From positions 1-58,320 of the forward strand of contig JANYEQ010000135.1 in assembly GCA_025363015.1 (NCBI GenBank): a stretch of 58,320 nt of DNA, in the 5' to 3' direction. The stretch comes from Bacteroidota bacterium (lineage in GTDB: Bacteria; Bacteroidota; Bacteroidia; B-17B0; Aurantibacillaceae). Positions 17,233 to 25,122 of this stretch are shown in pieces; within the stretch, counting starts at the first letter, position 1; every line of letters begins with the position of its first letter. Under the pieces are notes generated by a model. It did not search any database. It was not told the origin of the DNA and saw only the letters and a list, made by a program, of their open reading frames with translations. A program made the translations under genes and the position numbers.

Positions 17233-18940
17233 ATTGAATACAGAGCATAAACAAAACAACCGTCGCGATTTTTTAAAGAAGTCGGCATTAGTGGGTTTAG
17301 CTGCCGTGTTAAATCCAGTAACTAGTTTAGCTGCTTCAGCGGGCTTGTCAGAAACAGAACAAACAGATTCAATAATTGAATCTGCTTCTCAAAAAATTAC
17401 TGTTTTAATTACAACTGATATTCATTCGCAATTAAATACGCACGATGAATTTTTTTGGGAAAACAATCAAGCTGTTTATAAAAAGCGAGGTGGGTTGGCT
17501 GTATTAAAAACTATGATTGATACGTTAAAAAAAGAAAACCTGAACAATACTATTTTATATGACGGGGGCGATTTTTTTCACGGTCATGCGGTTGCCTCAT
17601 TAACCGAAGGAGAAGCCTTAATTCCTATTTTTAATAAGTTGGGATATGATTTAATGCTCCCTGGAAATTGGGAAGTTGTTTACAAAAAGAAAAAAATGTT
17701 GTACGATATGGGGCATGCTAATGCAGCAAAAATTTGTGCCAATATGTTTCATAAAACAAACGATGAGGATAACAATCAATTAGTGTATCAACCCTATTGG
17801 GTAAAATATATTGGAGGGATTAAAATTGGCATTATTGGTTATACAGATCATTTAATTCCTAAACGTCAATCGCCTGCCTATAGCGAAGGCTTACGTTTTG
17901 AGCATGCAGATGCAACAATTGCTAAATACACAAAGTATTTAAAAGAAGTAGAAGGTTGTGCCGTTATTTTAGTTGCCACACACATGGGTTTAGCACAACA
18001 AGTGGGTTTGGCAAACAATCCAGTAACGCAAGGGGTTGATTTTATTTTAGGAGCCGATACGCACGAACGGGTAAGAGAGCCCATTCAAGGAAAGTATTGT
18101 AAGGTAGTGGAGTGCGGTGCCTTTGGTTCTTTTCTTGGTAGGTTAGATTTAATAATAAAAGATGGGAAATTAGAAAGCTCTCATTATCAATTATTAGATG
18201 TTGATCCTGTAAAATATCCAGCTAATAAAGAAGTACAATCCTTAGTTGATAAAGCTTACGAACCATTTAAAACAGAATTGCAAAGAGTAATTGGTACAAG
18301 TAAAACGCCTTTGGTGCGTTACTTTGTAATGGAAACACCTATGGATAATTTGATTACCGATGCTATTATGTGGAAGTTTAAACCCGATATAGCTTTATCT
18401 AACGGATTCCGTTTTTGCCAACCATTAGCAGTTGATTCTAAAACAGGAGTAGCTACTATTACTAAGGAATTTTTATGGAATATGTTGCCAGTAAATAGCG
18501 AAGCAAAAACAGGAATAGTAACTGGGCAACAATTAAAAGATTGGTTAGAAAAAGAATTACAAAATGCATTTGCTAAAGATCCATCTAAACGTTTTGGTGG
18601 TTGGTTTGTTCGCTTTAGCGGTATGGAAGTAAACTTTACTATAAGTAACGAAACAGACAAACGTTTAAACTGGGTAAAGGTATCAGGGCAACCGCTAGAC
18701 TTAACAAAAGAATACAGCATCATTGCCTGTGAGCGTGAAGGCGACCCAGATGACACCCTGTGTAGAGTAGAGAAGGTAAAAAATCCAAAACGTTTAGTAA
18801 TGTTGTTGCATGATGTGATTGAAGAATATTTAAAAGCAAATTCGCCAATAGCACCAAAATTAGAAGCTCGCTCAACTGCCACCGACGAACCAAATACTTT
18901 GCTCACACAATTAAGAGGAACTACTTACGAATTTAGATAA
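17219..18940 (+). CDS. soxB: SoxB-like thiosulfohydrolase / 5'-nucleotidase-family metallohydrolase, Tat-exported
   Basis: A 573-aa protein with a twin-arginine signal (NNRRDFLKKSALVGLAAV, R15-R16), so it is exported folded. The dinuclear-metal phosphoesterase core is visible: DIH (Asp67, His69), DGGD (Asp118), GNW (Asn150), ATHMG (His245) and GADTHERV (Asp270 and His272). The GNWE in place of GNHE, together with DTHERV, points to SoxB rather than to UshA-like nucleotidases. The C-terminal 5'-nucleotidase domain runs from about residue 330. SoxB hydrolyses the sulfone sulfur from the SoxYZ-bound intermediate, but no soxYZ, soxXA or soxCD gene is in this window. The ATG overlaps the tsdA end by 14 nt, implying coupled translation. 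A plain nucleotidase role cannot be excluded. Confidence 0.8.
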   Translation: MKKNKLNTEHKQNNRRDFLKKSALVGLAAVLNPVTSLAASAGLSETEQTDSIIESASQKITVLITTDIHSQLNTHDEFFWENNQAVYKKRGGLAVLKTMIDTLKKENLNNTILYDGGDFFHGHAVASLTEGEALIPIFNKLGYDLMLPGNWEVVYKKKKMLYDMGHANAAKICANMFHKTNDEDNNQLVYQPYWVKYIGGIKIGIIGYTDHLIPKRQSPAYSEGLRFEHADATIAKYTKYLKEVEGCAVILVATHMGLAQQVGLANNPVTQGVDFILGADTHERVREPIQGKYCKVVECGAFGSFLGRLDLIIKDGKLESSHYQLLDVDPVKYPANKEVQSLVDKAYEPFKTELQRVIGTSKTPLVRYFVMETPMDNLITDAIMWKFKPDIALSNGFRFCQPLAVDSKTGVATITKEFLWNMLPVNSEAKTGIVTGQQLKDWLEKELQNAFAKDPSKRFGGWFVRFSGMEVNFTISNETDKRLNWVKVSGQPLDLTKEYSIIACEREGDPDDTLCRVEKVKNPKRLVMLLHDVIEEYLKANSPIAPKLEARSTATDEPNTLLTQLRGTTYEFR

Positions 18941-19010
18941 TTATAAATAATTAACTTAATACAATAAAATCTTATCTTTAACGTTAATAGTATTAAATAA
19001 TACAAAAATA

Positions 19011-21353
19011 ATGCGTTTTATAACTTATAGTTTATGTTTTTTAATATCGTTAACGGTGTTTTCCCAGGTGGGTCCAAGGCAGTGGCAAGATCATTACGGC
19101 TTTTCCTATTGCAACACCATTACCCGTTTTAATAACAATATAATAGCCTCTAACGGCAACGGCTTAGTAAAAATAGAGCAAACCGAGTACAGCACCCAAC
19201 GCTTAAACAAAATTAATGGACTGCACGATATTGGCATACGTTTAGTACGTGTAAACCCTTATAATAATAAACTTTTAGTAATTTACGATAATTGTAATAT
19301 TGATGTTATTGATGATAGTTATACGGTTTCAAACTACTCCGATTTTAAATCTAAATTACTAAGCGGTAAAAAAATAATAAACGAAGTAACCTTTAGCGGT
19401 AAATTTGCCTATTTAGCCTGTGGTTTTGGCATTGTATTATTTGACACTGAAAAATTAGAAATTAAAGAAACCTTTTACATTGGCCCCTTAGGCAGTAGTT
19501 TAGAGGTATATCAATTAGCCCTTACCGATTCTATTATATACGCAGCAACACCTAAGGGGCTTTACCGCTCTAATTACAAAACAAAATTATTAAATAATTA
19601 TAAAAATTGGTCGGTAGATTCTCTTCCACTAATCCCAAAAAATTCGGCTATTGGTAGCGTAGCAAATGTTGGTGGTAAAATGGTAACGGCTTACTCGCCA
19701 TGGAAATTAGATGCTACTCAAAATCAAAAAGATACTATTTACACCTTAACGGGTAATGTTTGGAGCAAGTATTTACAAAATGGGTATCCCGCCACTGTAA
19801 AAAAGTTTTGTAATACTACTGGTAATTGGTTAACGTATATTGATCAGTTTGGTATGCAGGTGCGCGATTTTTCAACCAATGTATTACAAGTGTATTTAAC
19901 TTCATTTAACGGGCAAAATATTTTACCAAACGATGGTTTTTTTGGTAAAGATGGCAATAACAATTACTCCTATTGGTTGGCAGATTTGGTAAACGGTGTT
20001 GTTCAAACATTTGGTTCTAATCCATATTATGCCGCTCAAAGTATAAAAATAAACGGTACAAATACAAGTGGCGTAGGTAAAATAGATGTATTTAATGGCA
20101 AAGTAGCAGTAGCCCATTCGTTACCCAGTACTGGTGGCGGCTCTAACTATTATCAAAATGGAGTAAGTATTTTAAATGAAAGCACTTGGAACGAGTATAG
20201 ATTTAAAGATTTTACCGGAACCACAATTTACGATATCAATAACGTACTGTTTGATAGAAAAGACAAAACGCGTTTCTTTGCCACATCGTGGTACAGTGGC
20301 TTATTAGAATACAAAAATAATCAATTAGTAGCGGTATATAATTATACCACCAATGGCTTATCTCAAGTTTATCCGGGCACTTCGCATTGTAGTGGTTTAG
20401 GAATGGATAAGGATGGTAACTTATGGTTTGCTAATAGTAATGTATCCGATTTTTTAAATGTATTAAAAACCGATGGTACCATTCAAAAATTTAACTTTGG
20501 CTTTGCGAAATTTGCACGTAGAGTTTTAGTAGATAAAAATAATTTTGTATGGATAACCGATGAAGACAATGGTGGCTTAATTGTTTATAACAGTAATGGT
20601 TTTGCTAACCCACAGCTAAACGTAACGTATAAATTATTAACCAAAGCCGCCGGAAGTGGTAACCTTGAGTCAAACTCTGTTTACGCAGTAGCCGAAGATA
20701 AAGACGGTAAAATATGGGTAGGCACGGGTGCGGGTATTAGAGTATTTTACAATCCATCTACCTTATTTAGTAGTAATAATATTGATGGGCAACCCATAAA
20801 AATTATACAAGATGGAAATGTAGAATTATTATTAGATAAAGAAACTGTAACTACCATAGTAGTAGATGGGGCCAATAATAAATGGGTGGGTACACAAAAC
20901 AGTGGTGTGTATTGTTTTAGTTCTGATGGGTTAAAAGAATTATTTCATTTTACAAAAGACAATAGCCCTTTGTACTCTGATAATATTATTGATTTAAATT
21001 ATGACATTACCACGGGCGATATTTATATAGGTACAGATGTGGGCATTCAATCTTATCGTAGTATTATTATTGAAGGCGATGAACAATATCAAAACGTATT
21101 TGCATATCCTAATCCTATAAAGCCAAGCTACCAAGGCACTGTTTTAGTACGTGGTTTAATTGATAATTCGATTGTAAAAATTGTTGATGAAAGTGGTAAC
21201 CTTGTTTGGGAAACAAAATCAACAGGGGGGCAAATAGAGTGGAATTTAAAAACACTTTCAAATAGCCGAGTACAAACAGGTGTTTATGTAGTATATGCCA
21301 GTACTACCAATGGCGAACAAAGGGCTGTTACAAAAGTACTAGTTGTTAATTAA
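19011..21353 (+). CDS. porZ: PorZ-like T9SS beta-propeller protein
   Basis: A 780-aa exported protein with a signal peptide (residues 1-19, ending TVFSQ) followed by VGPRQWQDHYGFSYCNTI, the typical start of PorZ. The body is two beta-propeller domains with repeated IYAATPKGLYRS, LWFANS, IWVGTGAGI and KWVGTQNSGVY blades. The last 85 residues, from YPNPIKPSYQG, form a type-A-like T9SS C-terminal domain. In Porphyromonas PorZ sits on the cell surface in the attachment complex and hands anionic LPS to the sortase PorU. The next gene is recO with a TAATG overlap; porZ-recO is a neighbourhood I recall from other Bacteroidota, which supports the call. Confidence 0.82.
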   Translation: MRFITYSLCFLISLTVFSQVGPRQWQDHYGFSYCNTITRFNNNIIASNGNGLVKIEQTEYSTQRLNKINGLHDIGIRLVRVNPYNNKLLVIYDNCNIDVIDDSYTVSNYSDFKSKLLSGKKIINEVTFSGKFAYLACGFGIVLFDTEKLEIKETFYIGPLGSSLEVYQLALTDSIIYAATPKGLYRSNYKTKLLNNYKNWSVDSLPLIPKNSAIGSVANVGGKMVTAYSPWKLDATQNQKDTIYTLTGNVWSKYLQNGYPATVKKFCNTTGNWLTYIDQFGMQVRDFSTNVLQVYLTSFNGQNILPNDGFFGKDGNNNYSYWLADLVNGVVQTFGSNPYYAAQSIKINGTNTSGVGKIDVFNGKVAVAHSLPSTGGGSNYYQNGVSILNESTWNEYRFKDFTGTTIYDINNVLFDRKDKTRFFATSWYSGLLEYKNNQLVAVYNYTTNGLSQVYPGTSHCSGLGMDKDGNLWFANSNVSDFLNVLKTDGTIQKFNFGFAKFARRVLVDKNNFVWITDEDNGGLIVYNSNGFANPQLNVTYKLLTKAAGSGNLESNSVYAVAEDKDGKIWVGTGAGIRVFYNPSTLFSSNNIDGQPIKIIQDGNVELLLDKETVTTIVVDGANNKWVGTQNSGVYCFSSDGLKELFHFTKDNSPLYSDNIIDLNYDITTGDIYIGTDVGIQSYRSIIIEGDEQYQNVFAYPNPIKPSYQGTVLVRGLIDNSIVKIVDESGNLVWETKSTGGQIEWNLKTLSNSRVQTGVYVVYASTTNGEQRAVTKVLVVN

Positions 21354-22072
21354 TGCGCGTATCCGACAAAGCCATTTTATTACAAGCTATTAAACATGGC
21401 GATAAAAAATACATTTTAAAATTATTTACCTTAAACCATGGCTTAATTACAGCCTTTGCGGCGGTAGGTTCATCACCAAAAGCTAAAATAAAAACAAGTG
21501 CCTTAATGCCTTTAACCTTATTAGATGTTGAATTAACTATTAAACAAAATAAAGAAGTACAACAACTAAACGAAGTAGCATGTTATTATATTACTACCAC
21601 AATTCATACATCGCTATTTAAATTAAGCATTGCACAATTTATAAACGAAACCTTAATTAAAACTTTAAAAGAACAAAGTGCAAACAAACATCTTTTTGAA
21701 TTTATAGAAACCTGTTTAAAATTTTTAAACACCAACCAAAGCAGCTTTACAAATTTGCATTTGTACTTTTTAATTGAGTTAACAAAGTACTTAGGTATTG
21801 AACCGCAAAACAATTACACAAAATACAATTGTTACTTTGATTGTAGCGAAGGGCAGTTTACTAATTATAGTTTAGCATTTCCATTAGGGTTAAGTGCTGA
21901 GGAATCGTTTTTATTATCAGAATTTTTAAAAATAAATAGTTTAAAAGTAACTATTACTAATTTGCAACGCCAACAATTACTAACGAGTATACTAGCATAT
22001 TATTCTGTTCACATACCTAATTTTGGTAATTTAAAAAGTTTGGCAGTATTGCAAGAAGTTGTTGCGGTTTAG
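21353..22072 (+). CDS. recO: DNA repair protein RecO
   Basis: A 239-aa protein of the usual RecO length. The N-terminal OB-fold is seen in KAILLQAIKHGDKKYILKLF and GLITAFA, followed by the helical part. RecO promotes RecA loading onto SSB-coated single strands and strand annealing with RecR. The zinc-finger cysteines of some RecO proteins are not obvious; only Cys824-like family positions are replaced by YNCYFDCSEGQ near residues 154-164, typical of Bacteroidota members. The start codon overlaps the porZ stop by one base (TAATG), so translation is coupled. The gene is convergent with the HhH gene, 14 nt between stops. Confidence 0.85.
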   Translation: MRVSDKAILLQAIKHGDKKYILKLFTLNHGLITAFAAVGSSPKAKIKTSALMPLTLLDVELTIKQNKEVQQLNEVACYYITTTIHTSLFKLSIAQFINETLIKTLKEQSANKHLFEFIETCLKFLNTNQSSFTNLHLYFLIELTKYLGIEPQNNYTKYNCYFDCSEGQFTNYSLAFPLGLSAEESFLLSEFLKINSLKVTITNLQRQQLLTSILAYYSVHIPNFGNLKSLAVLQEVVAV

Positions 22073-22086
22073 GTATAATACTTTAG

Positions 22087-22995
22087 TTACTCAAAATTTA
22101 TATAATTTAAAATTTTAAAATAAGCGGTTTCGTCGTTTAGTACTTCTTTTAAATTAAGAGCTGTTATTGGCGTTTTACGCTTAAAATTAAAAATTTGTTT
22201 AGTTAATTCGTAGGTTAAATAGGGATGTTTGTTTACGGTTTTAAAATCATCCGTATTAATATTTATCTTTTTTATTAACGAGGCATTAACACTAATATAT
22301 GGTTTAATATCTAAAAATAATTCATCTGTAAAACCGTATACTTCTTTTATTTGTTCAATAGTCATAAAGCCACCTAGCATACCTCTATACTTTAAAATAC
22401 GTTTAGTAAATGCTGGCCCAATACCTTTTAAATCGAGCAAGGCTAAACTATCACAGGTATTTAGTTCAATTATTTTTTTTGGAGAATACTTTTTTTGTGG
22501 TACTACATTTTCTGTACTTGTTTTAGTTGTGGGATAAATTTTAGGGCTAATAGTTGTTTCTATTAGAATGTAGGGTTCAAGCATATTATACAAATAATCG
22601 CTAACGCCATAAATTTTTTTCAAATCTATTTTTTGTTTAAATACAAAACCGCGTTCTTTAAATTTAATAAATGTTTTTGCGGTTTTTTCTTTAAAGCCAA
22701 GTTTTATAAGATTTTCAAGTGTTACGGTATTAGGGTTAAATACAAATAAGGTCGATTTATTAATGATATCAGTATAATTTTTATCATATTTATTTTTAGA
22801 ATTTTCAAAAGCACTATCTAATTTATTTTCTATTAATGGTAAATTTTTAATGCTAATTTTAATTGGCACAATAAAATAGGGATAAAAAATACGAATAAGT
22901 AATAATAAAAAACATATACAACAGAGTATTAGCAGGCCATTACGCTGTTGTTTATTAAATCCAAAATAGTTATTTATAAAATTAAGTAGTAACAT
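22087..22995 (-). CDS. Membrane-anchored helix-hairpin-helix (ComEA-like) DNA-binding protein
   Basis: A 302-aa protein with one N-terminal transmembrane segment (about residues 18-42) and then several helix-hairpin-helix units. Unit one is FNPNTVTLENLIKLGF to about residue 147; unit two is IELNTCDSLALLDLKGIGPAFTKRI (about 175-200) with the classical hairpin GIGPAF; a third, weaker unit is at the C-terminus (ININTDDFKTVNKHPYLT). The layout matches ComEA-type proteins that bind DNA outside the inner membrane in natural transformation, and Bacteroidota carry many such multi-HhH proteins. No competence gene is next to it. The start overlaps the end of the upstream permease gene by 14 nt, so the two share a transcript. 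Confidence 0.78.
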   Translation of the reverse strand: MLLLNFINNYFGFNKQQRNGLLILCCICFLLLLIRIFYPYFIVPIKISIKNLPLIENKLDSAFENSKNKYDKNYTDIINKSTLFVFNPNTVTLENLIKLGFKEKTAKTFIKFKERGFVFKQKIDLKKIYGVSDYLYNMLEPYILIETTISPKIYPTTKTSTENVVPQKKYSPKKIIELNTCDSLALLDLKGIGPAFTKRILKYRGMLGGFMTIEQIKEVYGFTDELFLDIKPYISVNASLIKKININTDDFKTVNKHPYLTYELTKQIFNFKRKTPITALNLKEVLNDETAYFKILNYINFE

Positions 22996-24406
22996 TTTTT
23001 TTATTAAAAAAATAATAAATCGGAATTCCTATGGCCATAATAGCCAAACCTAAAAATGTATTTTGTGGTTTAAAAATCAATAAATCAACACAAATAAATC
23101 CTGCAATTAAAATATATAAAGCTGGTATAATAGGGTAGCCAAAGGCTTTATAAGGTCTTAGGGTATTGGGTTCTTTTTTTCGTAAATAAAAAATAGCCGA
23201 TATGGTAACAATGTAAAATACTAAACTAGCAAAAGTGCAATAGTCCAACAAACTACCATAAGAACCACTTAAACATAATATAGATGCCCAAAAAGCTTGT
23301 ATCCATAAGGCTTTTGCTGGCACATTGTTTTTATTTAAAACCCCTGCTTGTTTAAAAAATAAACCTTCGTTTGCCATGCTGTGAAACAAACGCGCACCAG
23401 AAAGTATTAAACCATTATTGCAACCAAAAGTAGAAATAACAATTAGTGCTGCCATAATATAAACCGAAATATTGCCAAAAACTGCGCCCATAGCTGCCGT
23501 TCCAACTCTATCGTTCTGAGCAAAGGCGATACCTCTATCTAAAATAGTTTGCCCATTAATACTGCCCATAGCGGGTAATAACATAAAATAAGCCACATTT
23601 GCCAACACGTATAAAACGGTTACAATTAACACGCCTATTAATAAACCTAAAGGAATGTTTTTTTGTGGATTTTTTATTTCACCTGCTATAAAAGTTACGT
23701 TATTCCAAGCATCGCTACTAAATAAAGCGCCAATTAAAGCAACTCCCAAAGCACTTAATAAAAGGTTGATGCTTGAGGAGTTAACAGCAGTATTATTAAT
23801 TTCAAAAAACGATAATTTCATATTATTTTCCCAAAAATTGTATTTCCTAGCAAAAAAAATACCAATGAGTATAATAGCAAATAAGGCAATTATTTTAGTA
23901 GTTGTAAAAACACGTTGAATTATTTTACCATTATTAATACCTAAAGTATTTAAATACGTTAAAAATAAAATGGAACTAACGCCTAATAATTGAGTAGTTG
24001 ATATAGAAAAATTTGAAATAGAAATAACTATATTCTTATCATCAAACACTGTAAAAAACACGGCCATAAATTTTGCAAAGGCTACAGCTACCGCAGCAAT
24101 TACGCCAGTTTGTATTACGGTAAAAACAGTCCAACCATATACAAAAGCTGTTAGTTTACCGAAAGCACGTTTTAAATAAATAAATTGTCCGCCCGCATTC
24201 GGCATCATACCCGCTAATTCGCCATAACTTAACGCTGCAAATAGTGTAATAACACCACTAATTATCCAACACATTAAAACCCAAAACGGCGAGCCCAATA
24301 CCCGCATCATATCTGCACTTACAATAAAAATACCCGAACCAATCATACTGCCCGATACAATCATAATAGTATCAAATAAATTTAATTTTTGTGTTTGTTT
24401 TTCCAT
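22982..24406 (-). CDS. APC-superfamily amino acid permease
   Basis: A 474-aa integral membrane protein with about 12 hydrophobic helices. The start is diagnostic for the amino acid-polyamine-organocation family: IMIVSGSMIGSGIFIVSADM (about residues 14-33) provides the unwound helix-1 substrate site GSGIF. GELAGMMPNAGGQFIYLKRAFG (about 67-88) and SSDAWNNVTFIAGEIKNPQKNIP (about 229-251) are further family motifs typical of the LAT/serine-threonine exchanger branch. The specific substrate cannot be told. It is the first gene of a two-gene unit with the HhH protein and diverges from the thioesterase gene across 116 bp. Confidence 0.88.
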   Translation of the reverse strand: MEKQTQKLNLFDTIMIVSGSMIGSGIFIVSADMMRVLGSPFWVLMCWIISGVITLFAALSYGELAGMMPNAGGQFIYLKRAFGKLTAFVYGWTVFTVIQTGVIAAVAVAFAKFMAVFFTVFDDKNIVISISNFSISTTQLLGVSSILFLTYLNTLGINNGKIIQRVFTTTKIIALFAIILIGIFFARKYNFWENNMKLSFFEINNTAVNSSSINLLLSALGVALIGALFSSDAWNNVTFIAGEIKNPQKNIPLGLLIGVLIVTVLYVLANVAYFMLLPAMGSINGQTILDRGIAFAQNDRVGTAAMGAVFGNISVYIMAALIVISTFGCNNGLILSGARLFHSMANEGLFFKQAGVLNKNNVPAKALWIQAFWASILCLSGSYGSLLDYCTFASLVFYIVTISAIFYLRKKEPNTLRPYKAFGYPIIPALYILIAGFICVDLLIFKPQNTFLGLAIMAIGIPIYYFFNKKNVTT

Positions 24407-24459
24407 TCTTAGTTTTTGAGAGTTATTAAAGATAAATAAATTATTTTGCTATTATAATA

Positions 24460-24493
24460 TTTGCATAAATTAGTTGTTTTACCTTTAATTTTG
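24460..24493 (+). promoter_or_regulatory. Putative Bacteroidota promoter for the thioesterase gene
   Basis: TTTG (24460-24463) and TAATTTTG (24486-24493, fits TAnnTTTG) are 22 nt apart, 29 nt before the ATG at 24523. Motif-based only; it lies in the 116-bp divergent region between the permease and the thioesterase. Confidence 0.5.
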
Positions 24494-24522
24494 GTAAATT
24501 TATTTATTGATTTTTTAGTATT

Positions 24523-25092
24523 ATGGAAGAAAATTACAAACCCGTTAGTTATTCGCAAACTACACTTACCGAATTAATGATACCTGCCTATGCTAATTTT
24601 GGTGGAAAAATACACGGGGGTATTTTATTATCATTAATGGATAAGGTGGCTTATGCTTGTGCATCTAAGCATGCCGGTAATTATTGTGTTACGGTATCGG
24701 TTGAAAATGTTGATTTTTTACAACCAGTAGAGGTAGGCGAAATGGTAAGTATGTTTGCTACCGTAAATTATGTTGGAAAATCATCGTTGGTAATAGGTAT
24801 AAAAGTTATTGCCGAAGATTTTAAACAAGGTAGTGTAAAACATACTAACACTTCGTACTTTACAATGGTAGCTAAAGATGATAGTGGCAAGCCTACAAAA
24901 GTACCCGCTTTACTACTAGAAAATAATGAAGATATTCGCCATTTTATGGAAGCTATAAAACGAAAAGAATTAAAAGAAACTTACAAAATAGAATTAAATA
25001 ATGCTAAAACTATTTTAAAAGTTGAAACCGAAAAACATATTTTAGAAGGAGAACGATGTAAAATTGGATTTTACTATAAAAACAATAAATAA
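24523..25092 (+). CDS. Acyl-CoA thioesterase, hotdog fold
   Basis: A 189-aa hotdog-domain protein. HGGILLSLMDKVAYACASKHAG (about residues 31-52) gives the central hotdog helix with the conserved HGG and the acidic Asp of the YciA/BFIT (acot) group. VSVENVDFLQPVEVGE and YVGKSSLVIGIKV complete the fold. About 50 C-terminal residues beyond the domain have a basic, helical character with no known motif. Expected reaction: hydrolysis of fatty acyl-CoA to free acid and CoA in the cytoplasm. It lies 30 nt upstream of the ABC exporter gene, with a promoter-like motif over its stop codon. Confidence 0.83.
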   Translation: MEENYKPVSYSQTTLTELMIPAYANFGGKIHGGILLSLMDKVAYACASKHAGNYCVTVSVENVDFLQPVEVGEMVSMFATVNYVGKSSLVIGIKVIAEDFKQGSVKHTNTSYFTMVAKDDSGKPTKVPALLLENNEDIRHFMEAIKRKELKETYKIELNNAKTILKVETEKHILEGERCKIGFYYKNNK

Positions 25093-25097
25093 CTTTG
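25090..25097 (+). promoter_or_regulatory. Promoter -7-like motif TAACTTTG for the ABC exporter gene
   Basis: TAACTTTG fits TAnnTTTG and overlaps the TAA stop of the thioesterase gene. A TTG lies 23 nt upstream (25064-25066). The ATG of the exporter is 25 nt downstream. Suggests separate transcription of the exporter. Motif-based only. Confidence 0.4.
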
Positions 25098-25122
25098 TAC
25101 ATTTATAACCTTAAAATGTTTA

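Noticed and set aside
22229-22537. Plus-strand open frame opposite the HhH gene
   Set aside because: Shadow of the HhH reading frame; hydrophobic composition follows from the AT-rich complement.
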